Positions 17,495-26,858 are shown, counted from the stretch's first letter. The stretch is 64,000 nt of DNA from Streptomyces sp. MMG1533 (GCF_001279775.1 NZ_LGDG01000052.1:1-64000), one strand, 5' to 3'. Numbers and translations are program-made. Notes: generated from the sequence alone by a model not told the origin.

Positions 17495-17599
17495 TACCTC
17501 ATACCGCTGACCTCATACCTCTGACCTCATACCGCTGACCTCTGACCTCTGACCTCATACCTCTGACCTCATACCGCTGACCTCAGACCTCAGACCTCA
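17495..17599. repeat. fifteen tandem heptad repeats
   Basis: The region is built of 7-nt units of form (G/T)ACC(T/G)C(A/T), mainly GACCTCA, TACCGCT and TACCTCT, with no interruption over 105 nt. It contains the stop codon (17590-17592) and last codons of the alpha-galactosidase gene and the far upstream region of the acyltransferase. Copy number is probably variable between strains. Confidence 0.9.
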
Positions 17600-19728
17600 G
17601 GAGTGAGGCGCACCAGCACAACGGCGGGCGTGCGCGGCAGCGACACCCGAAGCCCGTCGCCCTCCCAGACCGCCGCGCCGGCCACCGCGGCGGACGGGTG
17701 CAGGATGTCCGCACGGACCTCCCGGCCGGCCAAGTGCTCCAGAGGCAGGTGGAGTTCGCTCGCTCCGCCACGGCGCCACACCGAGACGTACGACGAACCG
17801 CCCGGCACCCGCATCCCCAGGGCCAGCCACTCGTCCGTCCACCCCGGCAGACCCAGCGGCCAGAACGGCAGGGCTCGGGCGAGATCCTCGCGGATCGTCC
17901 GGTACGCACCCACCGCGTCCCGCACGAGCTCGAGTTGGTGCGCCGACATGCGGTCCAGATGGCCGGACAGATGGATCCGCCCGAGCAGCGCACCGCCCAG
18001 GGTGAAGGTGATCAGGTCGTCGTCGAACCCGGGCTGCGGGTAGGCCCAGACAGCGCCCTGCTCGGGCGGGACCGCCGTCGGGGCCGCCGCGGCGATCGCC
18101 GGGTAGCGCAGCGGATCCTGCTGGTCGCTGGTGGACTGGAGCTGGGCGACCGCGAGCGTGGCGCCGTCCATGCGCATGCCGCCCGAGGCGCAGTTCTCGA
18201 CGACCAGCCCGGGATGACGGTCCAGGACGTCGGACAGCCAGTCCAGGTAGGCCTGGGCATGCCCGAGCAGTCCGGCTCCCGGTGCGATGTCCCCGGCGGC
18301 GCACGTTCCCGGTTCGATCACGATGTTGTAGTCCAGCTTGAGGTAGCCCACGCCCCAGTCGCCGACGATCCGGTCCACCGTCTTGTCGAGGTGTGCGCGG
18401 GCGGCCGGGTGCCGCAGATCGAGCTGGTGGCGGCCCTGTTCGGCGAGGCGCACGCCGTCCCGCTGGAAGAAGGCCTCCGGAGGGAGCGCGGACGCGACGG
18501 GGCTGCGCACGCCGACGACCTCCGGCTCCAGCCACAGCCCGGGCACCATGCCCCGCTCCCGGATCCGGTCCAGGACCGCCACGATCCCGCCGCCGGGGAA
18601 ACGGCGGGGCGAGGCCAGCCATTCGCCGACGCTGTCCCACCAGCCCCGGGTGTCGTCGTCGTACCAGCCGGAGTCGATGCAGAAGTACTCCGCGCCGGCC
18701 TCGGCCGCCGCGTCGATCAGGGGCAGCAGCTTCTCGGTCGTCGGGTCGCCCATCAGCGTGTTCATGTAGTCGTTGAAGACGACCGGGAGCGTGGTGTGGT
18801 CCGGGTGCGGGCGGCGGGCGGCACGGCGGTACGAGGTCAGCGCGCCCATCGCCTCGTCGAACCCGGCACCGAGGGCCAGCGCCCCCGGCACGGTGGTGAG
18901 TTCCGCACCCGGCGCGAGCCTGACCCGCCACTGGTGCTCCGCGTCGGTGGGACCGTTCAGCGCCAGATATGTGCCGTGCGCGTGTTCGCCCAGGTCCCAG
19001 CGCCAGCCGGCCGGGGACTCGGTCTGCCACAGCCAGGTCCGGCCGCCGTCCCGCTGCGTCAGTGCGCCCATCGGCAGATGGCCGTCCGTGGGCCAGCTGC
19101 CGCGTCCGGCGAGGACGAGGGCGGCCCGGCTGTCGTGCTGGTGGGCGTCGACGCTGATGTCCGCGACGGTGTCACGCAGCGGCTCGGCGTACCAACGGCA
19201 CTCGGCGAGCCAGTCGTTGCGGGCCCGGTGCACGTCCAGGTCGTCCGGGGAGGGCAGGCCGCCGAGCAGCAGGCTGCTGACGGACTGGACGACCAGGGGC
19301 TGCGCACCCGCGTTGCGCAGCCGGACGCGGGAGCGGAGCACCGGAAGCCCGACGGGGGAGGTCAGCTCGACGAACGCCGTCAACCCGCTCCCGGGGTCGT
19401 GGAGTTCGACGGTGAGCCACTCCCAGTCGGCACGTCTGCCGCTGCGGTGGTCCCGGTACCGCAAGCGCGTACCGAAGGCCGTGCCGGTGAAGCGCGGCCC
19501 GGACCAGCCGCTGCCGTGGCCGAGGGCGGTCAACTCGACGAGGGGGAGGGCGGACTCGGGGTCCCCCGGCCCAAGGTCCCTGACGTCCCCGGGGAGGGTC
19601 AGCCGGACCAGCCGGAGGGTGCCGTCGGCCGTGGTCGCGAACTCGGCCTCCAGCGACGAGTGGCCCCAAGTGAACGCCACTCGCGGGGAGTCGGGGCCCT
19701 GCGTCGTCCCGTCCGCCGTACCGGTCAA
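17590..19728 (-). CDS. GH36 alpha-galactosidase
   Basis: This 712-residue cytoplasmic enzyme should release terminal alpha-galactose from galacto-oligosaccharides. The N-terminal beta-sandwich spans roughly residues 1-300, the (beta/alpha)8 barrel 310-630, and a C-terminal beta domain follows. Asp466 in YLKLDYN is the nucleophile and Asp535 in TSDQQDP the acid/base; CIDSGWYDDD and NCASGGMRMDG are typical substrate-binding stretches. The TTG start at 19728 has AGGAGG about 10 nt upstream. It is divergent from the LacI regulator, and the twin operators lie in the shared intergenic region. The last codons run into the heptad repeat. Confidence 0.9.
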   Translation of the reverse strand: MTGTADGTTQGPDSPRVAFTWGHSSLEAEFATTADGTLRLVRLTLPGDVRDLGPGDPESALPLVELTALGHGSGWSGPRFTGTAFGTRLRYRDHRSGRRADWEWLTVELHDPGSGLTAFVELTSPVGLPVLRSRVRLRNAGAQPLVVQSVSSLLLGGLPSPDDLDVHRARNDWLAECRWYAEPLRDTVADISVDAHQHDSRAALVLAGRGSWPTDGHLPMGALTQRDGGRTWLWQTESPAGWRWDLGEHAHGTYLALNGPTDAEHQWRVRLAPGAELTTVPGALALGAGFDEAMGALTSYRRAARRPHPDHTTLPVVFNDYMNTLMGDPTTEKLLPLIDAAAEAGAEYFCIDSGWYDDDTRGWWDSVGEWLASPRRFPGGGIVAVLDRIRERGMVPGLWLEPEVVGVRSPVASALPPEAFFQRDGVRLAEQGRHQLDLRHPAARAHLDKTVDRIVGDWGVGYLKLDYNIVIEPGTCAAGDIAPGAGLLGHAQAYLDWLSDVLDRHPGLVVENCASGGMRMDGATLAVAQLQSTSDQQDPLRYPAIAAAAPTAVPPEQGAVWAYPQPGFDDDLITFTLGGALLGRIHLSGHLDRMSAHQLELVRDAVGAYRTIREDLARALPFWPLGLPGWTDEWLALGMRVPGGSSYVSVWRRGGASELHLPLEHLAGREVRADILHPSAAVAGAAVWEGDGLRVSLPRTPAVVLVRLTPEV

Positions 19729-19832
19729 GGTGCTTCCCCCTCCTGGGCCCGCCTGGTCCGAACGTCGTTCGTACGCCGAGGGCGGTCGCGTCAGTCGCGT
19801 GAATCCATCGTTACGGTCTCTTGACGACCATG

Positions 19833-19848
19833 TTGTGACCGGTCACAA
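19833..19848. promoter_or_regulatory. LacI operator O1
   Basis: TTGTGACCGGTCACAA is a perfect 16-bp palindrome with the central CCGG typical of LacI-family operators. It overlaps the spacer and -10 of a TTGACG-N17-CACAAT promoter (19821-19849) for the regulator gene. Confidence 0.8.
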
Positions 19849-19855
19849 TCCTGGC

Positions 19856-20890
19856 ATGAATGTGACCGGTCACACAAGGCGCCCGCCGAGCATCCGGGAT
19901 GTCGCGACCGCCGCCGGGGTCTCCTACCAGACCGTCTCCCGGGTGATCAACGGCCATCCCAGCGTCAAACCGGCCACCCGGGAGCGGGTGCTCGCCGCCA
20001 TCGACGAGCTCGGCTTCCGGCGCAACGCCACCGCGCTCGCCCTGGCCAGCGGCCGCACCAGGGCCGTGACCGTGCTCACCGCCAACACCACCCACTACGG
20101 CTACGCCTCCATCCTCCAGGGCATCGAGGAGGCCGCCCGCGCCGCGTCCTACGCGGTGGGGATCGGCGTGCTCGAATCGGCGGACGAACCCGCCGTCGCC
20201 GCCGAGGTGCAGCGGGCGGCGGACGCGGGCGGCGGACTGATCGTGATCGCCTACGATCCGGCCGGTGTACGGGCCCTGGCCGCCGTTCCCGCCGAACTGC
20301 CGGTCGTCGGCGTGGTCGAGACCCCCACGAGCCCGCCCTCGGGCGACCGCCCCTGGGTGTGGGCCGACGACCGCGAGGCCGCCTACGCGGCGACCCGCCA
20401 CCTTCTCTCCCTCGGCCACGAGACCGTCCACTACGTCGCCATCCCGTCCAGCACCCGCCGCACCAGCGCCCGCACCACCGGATGGCGACAGGCGCTCAAG
20501 GAGGCCGGAGCGCCGGAACCCCGCCCTGTGCAGGGCAGTTGGGGCCCGGCGGGCGGTCACGCGGCCGGTCTGCGACTGGCGAAGGACCCGGCCGTCACCG
20601 CGATCCTCTGCGGCAACGACGACCTGGCCCTCGGGGTACTGCGCGCCCTGCACGAGTCCGGCCGGTCCGTCCCCGGCGAGGTCAGCGTGGCCGGGTTCGA
20701 CGACGCTCCGCACTCCGCCTATCTGACCCCGTCACTGACGACCGTACGCCTGGACTTCACCGGCCTCGGACGGTCCGCGTTCGCCCTGCTGCACGGGGTG
20801 CTGGAGGAGTCCGCACACATCGCCCCGCACCCCGTCTCCGTACCGGAGCTGGTGGTGCGGGAGAGCTCGGGGGCGCCCGCCGGCGACTGA
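19856..20890 (+). CDS. LacI-family regulator of the galactoside island
   Basis: This 344-residue repressor has an N-terminal helix-turn-helix (about residues 12-35, IRDVATAAGVSYQTVSRVIN) and hinge (NATALALASGRT). A periplasmic-binding-protein-like sugar domain follows (about 70-340), with GNDDLALGVLRAL and VAGFDDAPHSAYLTPSLTTV as family signatures. The ATG at 19856 lies 6 nt after a CACAAT -10, so translation is probably leaderless. Codons 2-7 contain operator O2. It should repress itself, the downstream importer genes and the divergent GH36 gene until a sugar inducer binds. Confidence 0.9.
   Translation: MNVTGHTRRPPSIRDVATAAGVSYQTVSRVINGHPSVKPATRERVLAAIDELGFRRNATALALASGRTRAVTVLTANTTHYGYASILQGIEEAARAASYAVGIGVLESADEPAVAAEVQRAADAGGGLIVIAYDPAGVRALAAVPAELPVVGVVETPTSPPSGDRPWVWADDREAAYAATRHLLSLGHETVHYVAIPSSTRRTSARTTGWRQALKEAGAPEPRPVQGSWGPAGGHAAGLRLAKDPAVTAILCGNDDLALGVLRALHESGRSVPGEVSVAGFDDAPHSAYLTPSLTTVRLDFTGLGRSAFALLHGVLEESAHIAPHPVSVPELVVRESSGAPAGD
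19861..19874. promoter_or_regulatory. LacI operator O2, inside the regulator's first codons
   Basis: TGTGACCGGTCACA is a perfect 14-bp palindrome centred 27 bp from O1. It lies in codons 2-7 of the regulator gene, so binding here would block its own transcription. Confidence 0.8.
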
Positions 20891-20957
20891 ACACCTCGTA
20901 CGAGCACCGCTGTTCTGAGTCCTGCTTCCTGAACCACCCGTTCTCGAAAGGCACGTG

Positions 20958-22289
20958 ATGAAGACAAGAGCTCTCCCCGCCCTGGCCCTGATATGCGCCG
21001 TCGGCCTGGCCGGCACCGCGTGCAGCGACCCCACCGCAGGCGACTCCGACGACTCCGGTTCGGACGCGAAGCAGACGGCGGTCGACCCGACCGCCCGTCT
21101 GGACGGCGTGAAACTGACCATGTGGACCGCGCAGAACACGGTCAACGCACCCAAGCAGGTCATCGACGCCTTCGAGAAGGCCACCGGCGCCGAAGTGGAG
21201 ACCCAGGCGATCCCGGACCTCTACGAGCAGAACGTGCCGACCAAACTCGCCTCCGGCGACCGGCCGGACCTGATGTTCTGGCAGCCGTCCATCTCCACGC
21301 TGCCCTTCATCCAGCCACAGCAGAACCTCCTCACCCTCGACGGCGAGGACTGGGTCTCCAAGCTGGGCGACACCGAGAGGTCGCTCGGCGTCATCGACGG
21401 CAAGCGGTACGCGGCGATCGTCACAAGCCCCGCCATGCTCGGCGTCTACTACAACAAGGACGTCTTCCGGCAGGCCGGCCTCGGCGAGAAGGACTTCCCG
21501 AAGTCGTACGACGAACTGCTGGCCCTCGGCCACACCGTCACCGACAAGACCGACGCGGCCGCCTTCTACGAGGCCGGCGGCGACCAGTGGCCCCTGCAGT
21601 GGCAGATGCAGGTCCAGCTCACCGACCTCGACAAGCAGTGGTGGGCGGATCTGAACCAGAACAAGAAGAAGTGGACCGACCCGGTCGTCGTCGGCGCGAT
21701 CAAGAAGTACAAGGAGAAGCTGCTCGCCGCCGGGCTGGCCCAGAAGAACTACAAGACCGGCACCTTCACCGGACAGGCCGACGCGCTGTGGAAGGGCGAG
21801 GCCGGCATGGTCCTCAACGTCACCTCCTTCCAGAGCCAGTTGCAGGCCAAGTACTCGACCGCCGAGATCGACAAGAAGATCGGCTGGTTCCCGATCGCCA
21901 ACTCCTCGGCCACCGGCATGTACTCGCCCGACCAGACCAACGGTGTGGTCGCCTTCAAGACCGGCGACGAGAAACGGCAGAACGCGGCCCGGCAGTTCCT
22001 GGCCTTCTGGCTCGGCCCCGACTACCCCGACTACATCAAGGCGATGAAGATCCCGTCGGTGCAGCCGTCCGTGCCCACCCCCGAGGGACTCCCGCAGGCC
22101 TCCAAGGACCAGGTCGCGGCCCTGCCCAAGGCCATGGGGGTCTTCCAGGCCAAGGCGATCGTCGCCCCGGACACGCACCTCTACCTCGCCGACATGATCT
22201 ACGGCAAGAAGAGCCCGCAGCAGGTCGCCCAGGCGATCCAGGACCAGTTCGCGCAGGTGGCCAAGGCCCAGGGCGCGCCCGGCTTCTAG
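20958..22289 (+). CDS. ABC sugar importer, binding lipoprotein
   Basis: This 443-residue type 1 solute-binding protein is tethered outside the membrane. The N-terminus is a lipoprotein signal with Cys22 as the lipidated residue (LAGTAC), followed by an acidic linker of about 30 residues. The body shows the family's MWTAQNTVNAPKQVIDAFE start, GDRPDLMFWQ loop and AMLGVYYNKDVFRQAGL. ATG 20958 is preferred over the adjacent GTG because GAAAGG is 6 nt upstream. It follows the regulator by 67 nt and precedes two permeases. The ligand is probably a galactoside or another oligosaccharide. Confidence 0.88.
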   Translation: MKTRALPALALICAVGLAGTACSDPTAGDSDDSGSDAKQTAVDPTARLDGVKLTMWTAQNTVNAPKQVIDAFEKATGAEVETQAIPDLYEQNVPTKLASGDRPDLMFWQPSISTLPFIQPQQNLLTLDGEDWVSKLGDTERSLGVIDGKRYAAIVTSPAMLGVYYNKDVFRQAGLGEKDFPKSYDELLALGHTVTDKTDAAAFYEAGGDQWPLQWQMQVQLTDLDKQWWADLNQNKKKWTDPVVVGAIKKYKEKLLAAGLAQKNYKTGTFTGQADALWKGEAGMVLNVTSFQSQLQAKYSTAEIDKKIGWFPIANSSATGMYSPDQTNGVVAFKTGDEKRQNAARQFLAFWLGPDYPDYIKAMKIPSVQPSVPTPEGLPQASKDQVAALPKAMGVFQAKAIVAPDTHLYLADMIYGKKSPQQVAQAIQDQFAQVAKAQGAPGF

Positions 22290-22306
22290 ACCACACGGGG
22301 CTTTTG

Positions 22307-23230
22307 ATGGCGGACACGGCCATACGTACGCGTAAGCAGGCATCCACGAAAGGCGAACCCCGGCAGGTGGGACGGCTGCCCCGCGCCGCCGTCCACCACC
22401 CCTGGTGGTTCGCGCTCCCCGCCGTCGTCGTCTTCGCGGGCTTCTTCCTGGTGCCGAACCTGCTCAACTTCTACTACCCGTTCACCAACTGGTCCTCGTA
22501 CCACGCGGACATCGCCTTCACCGGGCTCGACAACTTCCGGACCATCGCCGACGACGGCTCCCTTCTGCGCGCGATCCGCACGACCCTGCTCTACGCCCTG
22601 CTGGCCGCACTGTTCCAGAACGGCTTCGGCCTCGTGCTCGCCCTCCTGCTGGAGGCCGACACCCGCTTCAACCGGTTCTTCCGCGCCGTCTTCTTCCTGC
22701 CGGTCCTCATCTCCGCGCTCGCCACGGGCTACGTCTTCCAGGCCCTGCTCGACCAGGACGGCGCAGTCAACTCCGTGCTCGGCACCGACATTCCGTGGCT
22801 GGGCTCGACGACCTGGACGCTGGTCCTGGTCACTCTCATCCACGGCTGGAAGTGGATGGGCCTGTCGATGCTGATCTACCTGGCCGGACTCAAGGGCATC
22901 CCCGGCGAGATGCTGGAAGCCGCGAAGTGCGACGGCGCCGGCCCCTGGCGGACCTTCTGGTCGGTGCGTTGGCCGATGCTCGCACCGGCCGTCACCTTCA
23001 ACGTCACCACGGCGCTGATCGGCTCGATGAACACCTTCGACATCGTGCAGGCCACCACCGGCGGCGGGCCCGCGGCCTCCACGGAGGTCTTCAACATCTA
23101 CATGTTCCGCGTATTCGGACAAGGGCTGTACGCCCAAGCCTCCACGATGAGTTTGGTGCTCTTCCTCATCGTGGTGGCCTTGGCGATTCCGCTTGTCTTC
23201 GGCTTGCGTCGAAGGGAGCAACTGCTTTGA
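22307..23230 (+). CDS. ABC sugar importer, permease 1 (MalF-type)
   Basis: This 307-residue inner-membrane permease has six hydrophobic helices. The EAA loop appears as EMLEAAKCDGAGPWRTFWSVRWPML, which docks the ATPase. It pairs with the permease downstream. No ATPase gene is present in the operon, so a shared MsiK-type ATPase encoded elsewhere must energise it; that is inferred from streptomycete practice. The last 60 nt use less typical codons (TTG, CTT) than the rest. Confidence 0.88.
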   Translation: MADTAIRTRKQASTKGEPRQVGRLPRAAVHHPWWFALPAVVVFAGFFLVPNLLNFYYPFTNWSSYHADIAFTGLDNFRTIADDGSLLRAIRTTLLYALLAALFQNGFGLVLALLLEADTRFNRFFRAVFFLPVLISALATGYVFQALLDQDGAVNSVLGTDIPWLGSTTWTLVLVTLIHGWKWMGLSMLIYLAGLKGIPGEMLEAAKCDGAGPWRTFWSVRWPMLAPAVTFNVTTALIGSMNTFDIVQATTGGGPAASTEVFNIYMFRVFGQGLYAQASTMSLVLFLIVVALAIPLVFGLRRREQLL

Positions 23231-23360
23231 ACCCTCCTCCTCGCGGGCGAGCAGGATTCCTGGCTCACACTGCTCTGTCGCTCAACGAGCGACCGAGACT
23301 CACACGATCAGCACCAGCCGGGTTGGAGCCAGCCCGGTCCCTGAAAGAAGGGAGGTTGAT
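23231..23360 (+). promoter_or_regulatory. intra-operon spacer with hairpin
   Basis: A 130-nt gap separates the two permease genes. It contains a perfect 7-bp hairpin (GTCGCTC-AAC-GAGCGAC, 23277-23293) and ends in AAGGGAGG before the next GTG. Base composition here is less GC-rich than in the flanking genes. It may tune the ratio of the two permeases or mark an old insertion. Confidence 0.45.
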
Positions 23361-24233
23361 GTGCTGGCTTGGTTCTCGCGCAACACGTCGATAAGCCTAC
23401 CAACTGTCGGCCCACGTCTGTGGCGCATCGGTCGCCCCACTCTGATCGTGGCCATCGCTGCCCTGGCCGTCGGCGTACCGCTGTGGCTGGTCGCCGTCAC
23501 CTCCGCCAAGCCGCAGGCGGAGGCCATCAAACCGAACCTGGACCTGCCGCGGCACTGGCAGCCCGGCAGCAACTACGCGGACGCCGTCAGCCAGGGCGAG
23601 ATGCTGCGCGGCTTCTTCAACTCGCTGCTCGTCGTGGTGCCTTCCGTGGCCCTCGTCCTGATCCTCGGCGCGGGCGCCGCCTGGGTGTTCGCCCGCCGCA
23701 AGTCCAAGCTGGTCTCGGCCGCGTACGCGCTGTGCATCAGCGGACTGCTGCTGCCACCCGCCGTCATCACCATCGTGATGGAACTGCGGCAGCTCGGGCT
23801 GGCGGGCACCCGCCCCGGGATGATCGCCGTCTACACCGGGATGTACCTCTCCACATCGATCTTCTTCATGACGGGCTTCGTCCGCACCATCCCCGTGGAG
23901 TTGGAGGAGGCGGCGCGGATCGACGGAGCGAAGCCGTCACGGGTCTTCGTGCGGATCGTCCTGCCGCTGCTCCGGCCGGTGATCGCCACCGCGACGATCA
24001 TGGTGATGCTCTACGCCTGGAGTGACATCTTCTACGCGTTCTTCGTCCTAGGCGGCGGAGAGCGGGCGACTCTCCCGCTGAACCTCTACCAGGTCGCCAG
24101 CGCCCAGCTCTACCTCAACAACTGGCATCTCGTCTTCGCGTACGTCGTGGTGATGAGCCTGCCCATGGTCGCCGTGTTCCTCGTCGGCCAGCGAAAGATC
24201 GTGTCCGGAATCACCAGTGGAGCCGTCAAATGA
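23361..24233 (+). CDS. ABC sugar importer, permease 2 (MalG-type)
   Basis: This 290-residue permease has six membrane helices and the EAA loop ELEEAARIDGAKPSRVFVRIVLP. The GTG at 23361 is chosen because AAGGGAGG (23348-23355) lies 5 nt upstream. The long frame open from 23193 overlaps permease 1 and would add an implausible Cys/Ser-rich N-terminus. The glycoside hydrolase gene follows after 16 nt, so both are co-transcribed. Confidence 0.85.
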   Translation: MLAWFSRNTSISLPTVGPRLWRIGRPTLIVAIAALAVGVPLWLVAVTSAKPQAEAIKPNLDLPRHWQPGSNYADAVSQGEMLRGFFNSLLVVVPSVALVLILGAGAAWVFARRKSKLVSAAYALCISGLLLPPAVITIVMELRQLGLAGTRPGMIAVYTGMYLSTSIFFMTGFVRTIPVELEEAARIDGAKPSRVFVRIVLPLLRPVIATATIMVMLYAWSDIFYAFFVLGGGERATLPLNLYQVASAQLYLNNWHLVFAYVVVMSLPMVAVFLVGQRKIVSGITSGAVK

Positions 24234-24249
24234 CTGGAGGTCCAACCGC

Positions 24250-26796
24250 GTGATCACCCCCACCCGCACAAGGTCCCGTATGAGAACCGCCCTCTTCACC
24301 ACCGCCCTCGGAGTCGCCGCCATGGCAGGCACCCTCCCCGCAGCAGGGCCCGCGGCAGCAGCCGCCGACCCACAGCGCCTCACCGTCGACCTCGCCGCCT
24401 CCGAGGGCCCGGTGACGCTCGGCGCCAACGGCGCACTGTACGGACTCAGCGACGACGGGGTGCCCAGCGACGCGGCCCTGGAACCCCTGAAGATCACCAG
24501 CATCTCGCAGAAGCCGGAGGGCGGCGCCCAGCACCCCAACGGCGACGCGCTCTCCGTCTCCAAGTCGTTCTTCCGCAACGGCGGCGGCGAGATCAACGTC
24601 ATGATGCAGGACATCTACGCCAAGTGGCCGTACGAGGACCTCGGCATCGACGACTACCTCCCCAAGGTCGACAAGATCGTCAAGGAGGTCTCGGCCGACC
24701 CGAACAGCGACCGCTTCGTCTACATCCCGTTCAACGAACCCGACTGGATCTGGTACAACATCGGCGTCGCGGACCAGGCGCAGTACGAGGCAAACCGCGA
24801 CCGGTTCTTCAAGGACTGGAAGACGGTGTACCAGCGCATCCGGGCGATCGACCCCGATGCGAGGATCGCCGGCCCCAACGAGACGGGGTACCACACCCGG
24901 CTGATGACCGACTTCCTCGCCTTCGCCAAGCGGGAGAACGTCCTGCCCCAGGTGCTGACCTGGCACGAGTTGAGCTCCGGCTCGCTGCGAGACTTCCAGG
25001 GACACTACGACAACTACCGTTCCATCGAGCGTGAGTTGGGCATCGCCCCGCTGAAGATCAGCATCGACGAGTACGCCAACCGCCGCGACCTGTCCGTACC
25101 GGGCCAACTCGTGCAGTGGGTCTCGATGTTCGAGCGGAACAAGGTGTACGCCAACCAGGCCTACTGGGACGCCGCAGGCAACCTGGACGGCAATGTCGTC
25201 CGGTCCAACATCCCCAACGGCGGCTGGTGGTTCTTCCGTTGGTACGCGGGCCTGACCGGCGACACCGTCAAGGTGACCCCGCCGCAGGCCAATGCCATCG
25301 ACACCCTCCAGGGACTCGCCTCCCTCGACACCTCGCGCCGCCAGGCCCAGGTCCTGCTCGGCGGCTCCGCGGGTGACTCCGACGTCGTCGTCCAGAACGT
25401 CTCGCGGTCCGTCTTCGGCCGTACGGTCACCGCGACCGTCGCCGAGGCCGCCTGGTCGGGCTACGAAGGACAGCACGCGACGCCGCGCGTCCTCGCCCGG
25501 ACGAAGGTGCAGGTGGCGGCCGACGGCTCGGTGACCGTCCCGCTGCGGGACATGCACAAGATGTCGGCGTACCGGGTCGTCCTCACCCCCGGCGGCTCCG
25601 GAGCCCCGACCGCCGCCTCCGTGCCGTGGACGGCTTCGTACGAGGCCGAGGACGCCGCCATCACCGGCGGCCAGGTCTACACCCAGGGCACGGTCAGCAA
25701 CGCCAACGGCTACGCGGCTTCCGGCACGAAGGACGTCGGCTCCCTCAACACGGCTGCCAGCAAGGTCGACTTCACGGTGACGGTGCCGAAGGACGGTACG
25801 TACGACCTGGCGATTCTGTACGGCAACCAGTCCGGGGCGCCGGCCACCCAGAAGCTGTCGGTCGACGGAGCGGAGCCTGTCACGGTCACCTACCCCTCCA
25901 CCGAGAACTGGACCTACCGCGCCAAGAAGGACGTCGGCGTGGAGCTGTCGGCCGGAACCCACGTGCTGACGCTGGCGAAGGGCGACGCCGAGGTGACCCT
26001 CGACCGCATCGACCTGACCGCGCGCACCGGCGTGCCCTCCGCCTCGTACGAGGCCACCCTGGCGGACATCAGCGGCAGGCCGTCGTACGACTACTCCTCG
26101 TCGGCCGGGGTGGGCACGGGCGCCCTCGTCCTGCGCAAGGGCGACAAGGCCGTCTTCGACGTGTACGCCCCGCGCGACGGCTACTACACGGTGGTGCCGC
26201 GGGCCTCGGCGGCGGTACGGCTCACCCTGCACGGTGAGACGGTGTCGGCGATGCCCGGCCGGCCCCTGCGGTTGTACCTGGTCGCGGGCAACAACCGCAT
26301 CGCGACGGCGGCCGCGAACGCCTCGGTACGTTCCCTCGATGTCTCGGGAGAGGGGTCGACCACCGGCACCCTCTCCTACGAGGCCGCCTCGGCCACCCTC
26401 TCGGGCGGCGCGAAGGTCGTCGATTCCGCTCACGCATCCGCCGGTTCCTACATCGGTCTGCTCGGCAACAGCCCTGCCAGCACCGCCCAGTTCACGGTGA
26501 ATGTCCCCCGGTCGGGCCGCTATCTGCTGGTCGTCCACTACGCGCACAACGACCGGCGCGACAACGGCCACGCCTACAACACGGACATCATGTCCCGTAC
26601 GGCGGACATCACGGTGGGAAGCGGCGCACCCAGGAAGGTCACCTTCAAGAACACCTGGAGCTCGGACGACTACTGGACGGTGGGCGTCCCCGTCGACCTG
26701 AAGCAGGGCTCCAACAGCGTGACCTTCGGGAACGCGAGCGCCTGGGCCCCGAACATCGACCGCATCGAACTGGGCCGAGTCGTCGGCCGGTCGTAG
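24250..26796 (+). CDS. secreted modular clan-A glycoside hydrolase with CBM-like domains
   Basis: This 848-residue exported enzyme starts with a signal peptide (TRTRSRMRTALFTTALGVAA, cleavage near residue 42). The catalytic (beta/alpha)8 part (about 45-430) contains FNEPDWIW, whose Glu fits the acid/base after beta-4 in clan GH-A, and SIDEYANRR, whose Glu fits the nucleophile. A GH39-like assignment is possible but not certain. Two carbohydrate-binding modules of CBM6/CBM35 pattern follow (SYEAEDAAITGGQVY at about 460, and SYEAASATLSGGAKVVDSAHAS at about 705). GGAGG 9 nt before GTG 24250 sets the start. It probably cuts a polysaccharide outside the cell to feed the importer. Confidence 0.75.
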   Translation: MITPTRTRSRMRTALFTTALGVAAMAGTLPAAGPAAAAADPQRLTVDLAASEGPVTLGANGALYGLSDDGVPSDAALEPLKITSISQKPEGGAQHPNGDALSVSKSFFRNGGGEINVMMQDIYAKWPYEDLGIDDYLPKVDKIVKEVSADPNSDRFVYIPFNEPDWIWYNIGVADQAQYEANRDRFFKDWKTVYQRIRAIDPDARIAGPNETGYHTRLMTDFLAFAKRENVLPQVLTWHELSSGSLRDFQGHYDNYRSIERELGIAPLKISIDEYANRRDLSVPGQLVQWVSMFERNKVYANQAYWDAAGNLDGNVVRSNIPNGGWWFFRWYAGLTGDTVKVTPPQANAIDTLQGLASLDTSRRQAQVLLGGSAGDSDVVVQNVSRSVFGRTVTATVAEAAWSGYEGQHATPRVLARTKVQVAADGSVTVPLRDMHKMSAYRVVLTPGGSGAPTAASVPWTASYEAEDAAITGGQVYTQGTVSNANGYAASGTKDVGSLNTAASKVDFTVTVPKDGTYDLAILYGNQSGAPATQKLSVDGAEPVTVTYPSTENWTYRAKKDVGVELSAGTHVLTLAKGDAEVTLDRIDLTARTGVPSASYEATLADISGRPSYDYSSSAGVGTGALVLRKGDKAVFDVYAPRDGYYTVVPRASAAVRLTLHGETVSAMPGRPLRLYLVAGNNRIATAAANASVRSLDVSGEGSTTGTLSYEAASATLSGGAKVVDSAHASAGSYIGLLGNSPASTAQFTVNVPRSGRYLLVVHYAHNDRRDNGHAYNTDIMSRTADITVGSGAPRKVTFKNTWSSDDYWTVGVPVDLKQGSNSVTFGNASAWAPNIDRIELGRVVGRS

Positions 26797-26822
26797 TCCG
26801 GCCGTTCGTAGTCCGGCCGTTC
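26793..26822 (+). repeat. 15-nt tandem duplication at the stop codon
   Basis: GTAGTCCGGCCGTTC occurs twice back to back at 26793 and 26808. The first copy contains the TAG stop of the glycoside hydrolase gene. Confidence 0.85.
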
Positions 26823-26858
26823 CGCCCGTCCTGCCCGTCCGGGTGGGACGGGCGGAAC
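26819..26858. terminator. bidirectional hairpin between convergent genes
   Basis: GTTCCGCCCGTCC (26819-26831) is exactly complementary to GGACGGGCGGAAC (26846-26858) around a 14-nt loop. It sits between the end of the importer operon and the convergent mycothiol-type gene. Confidence 0.75.

Noticed and set aside
17495..17599. Heptad array considered as a CRISPR
   Set aside because: Units are 7 nt with no spacers and no cas genes nearby.
23193..23360. Longer start for permease 2
   Set aside because: It would overlap permease 1 and add a non-family N-terminus, whereas GTG 23361 has an ideal ribosome site.
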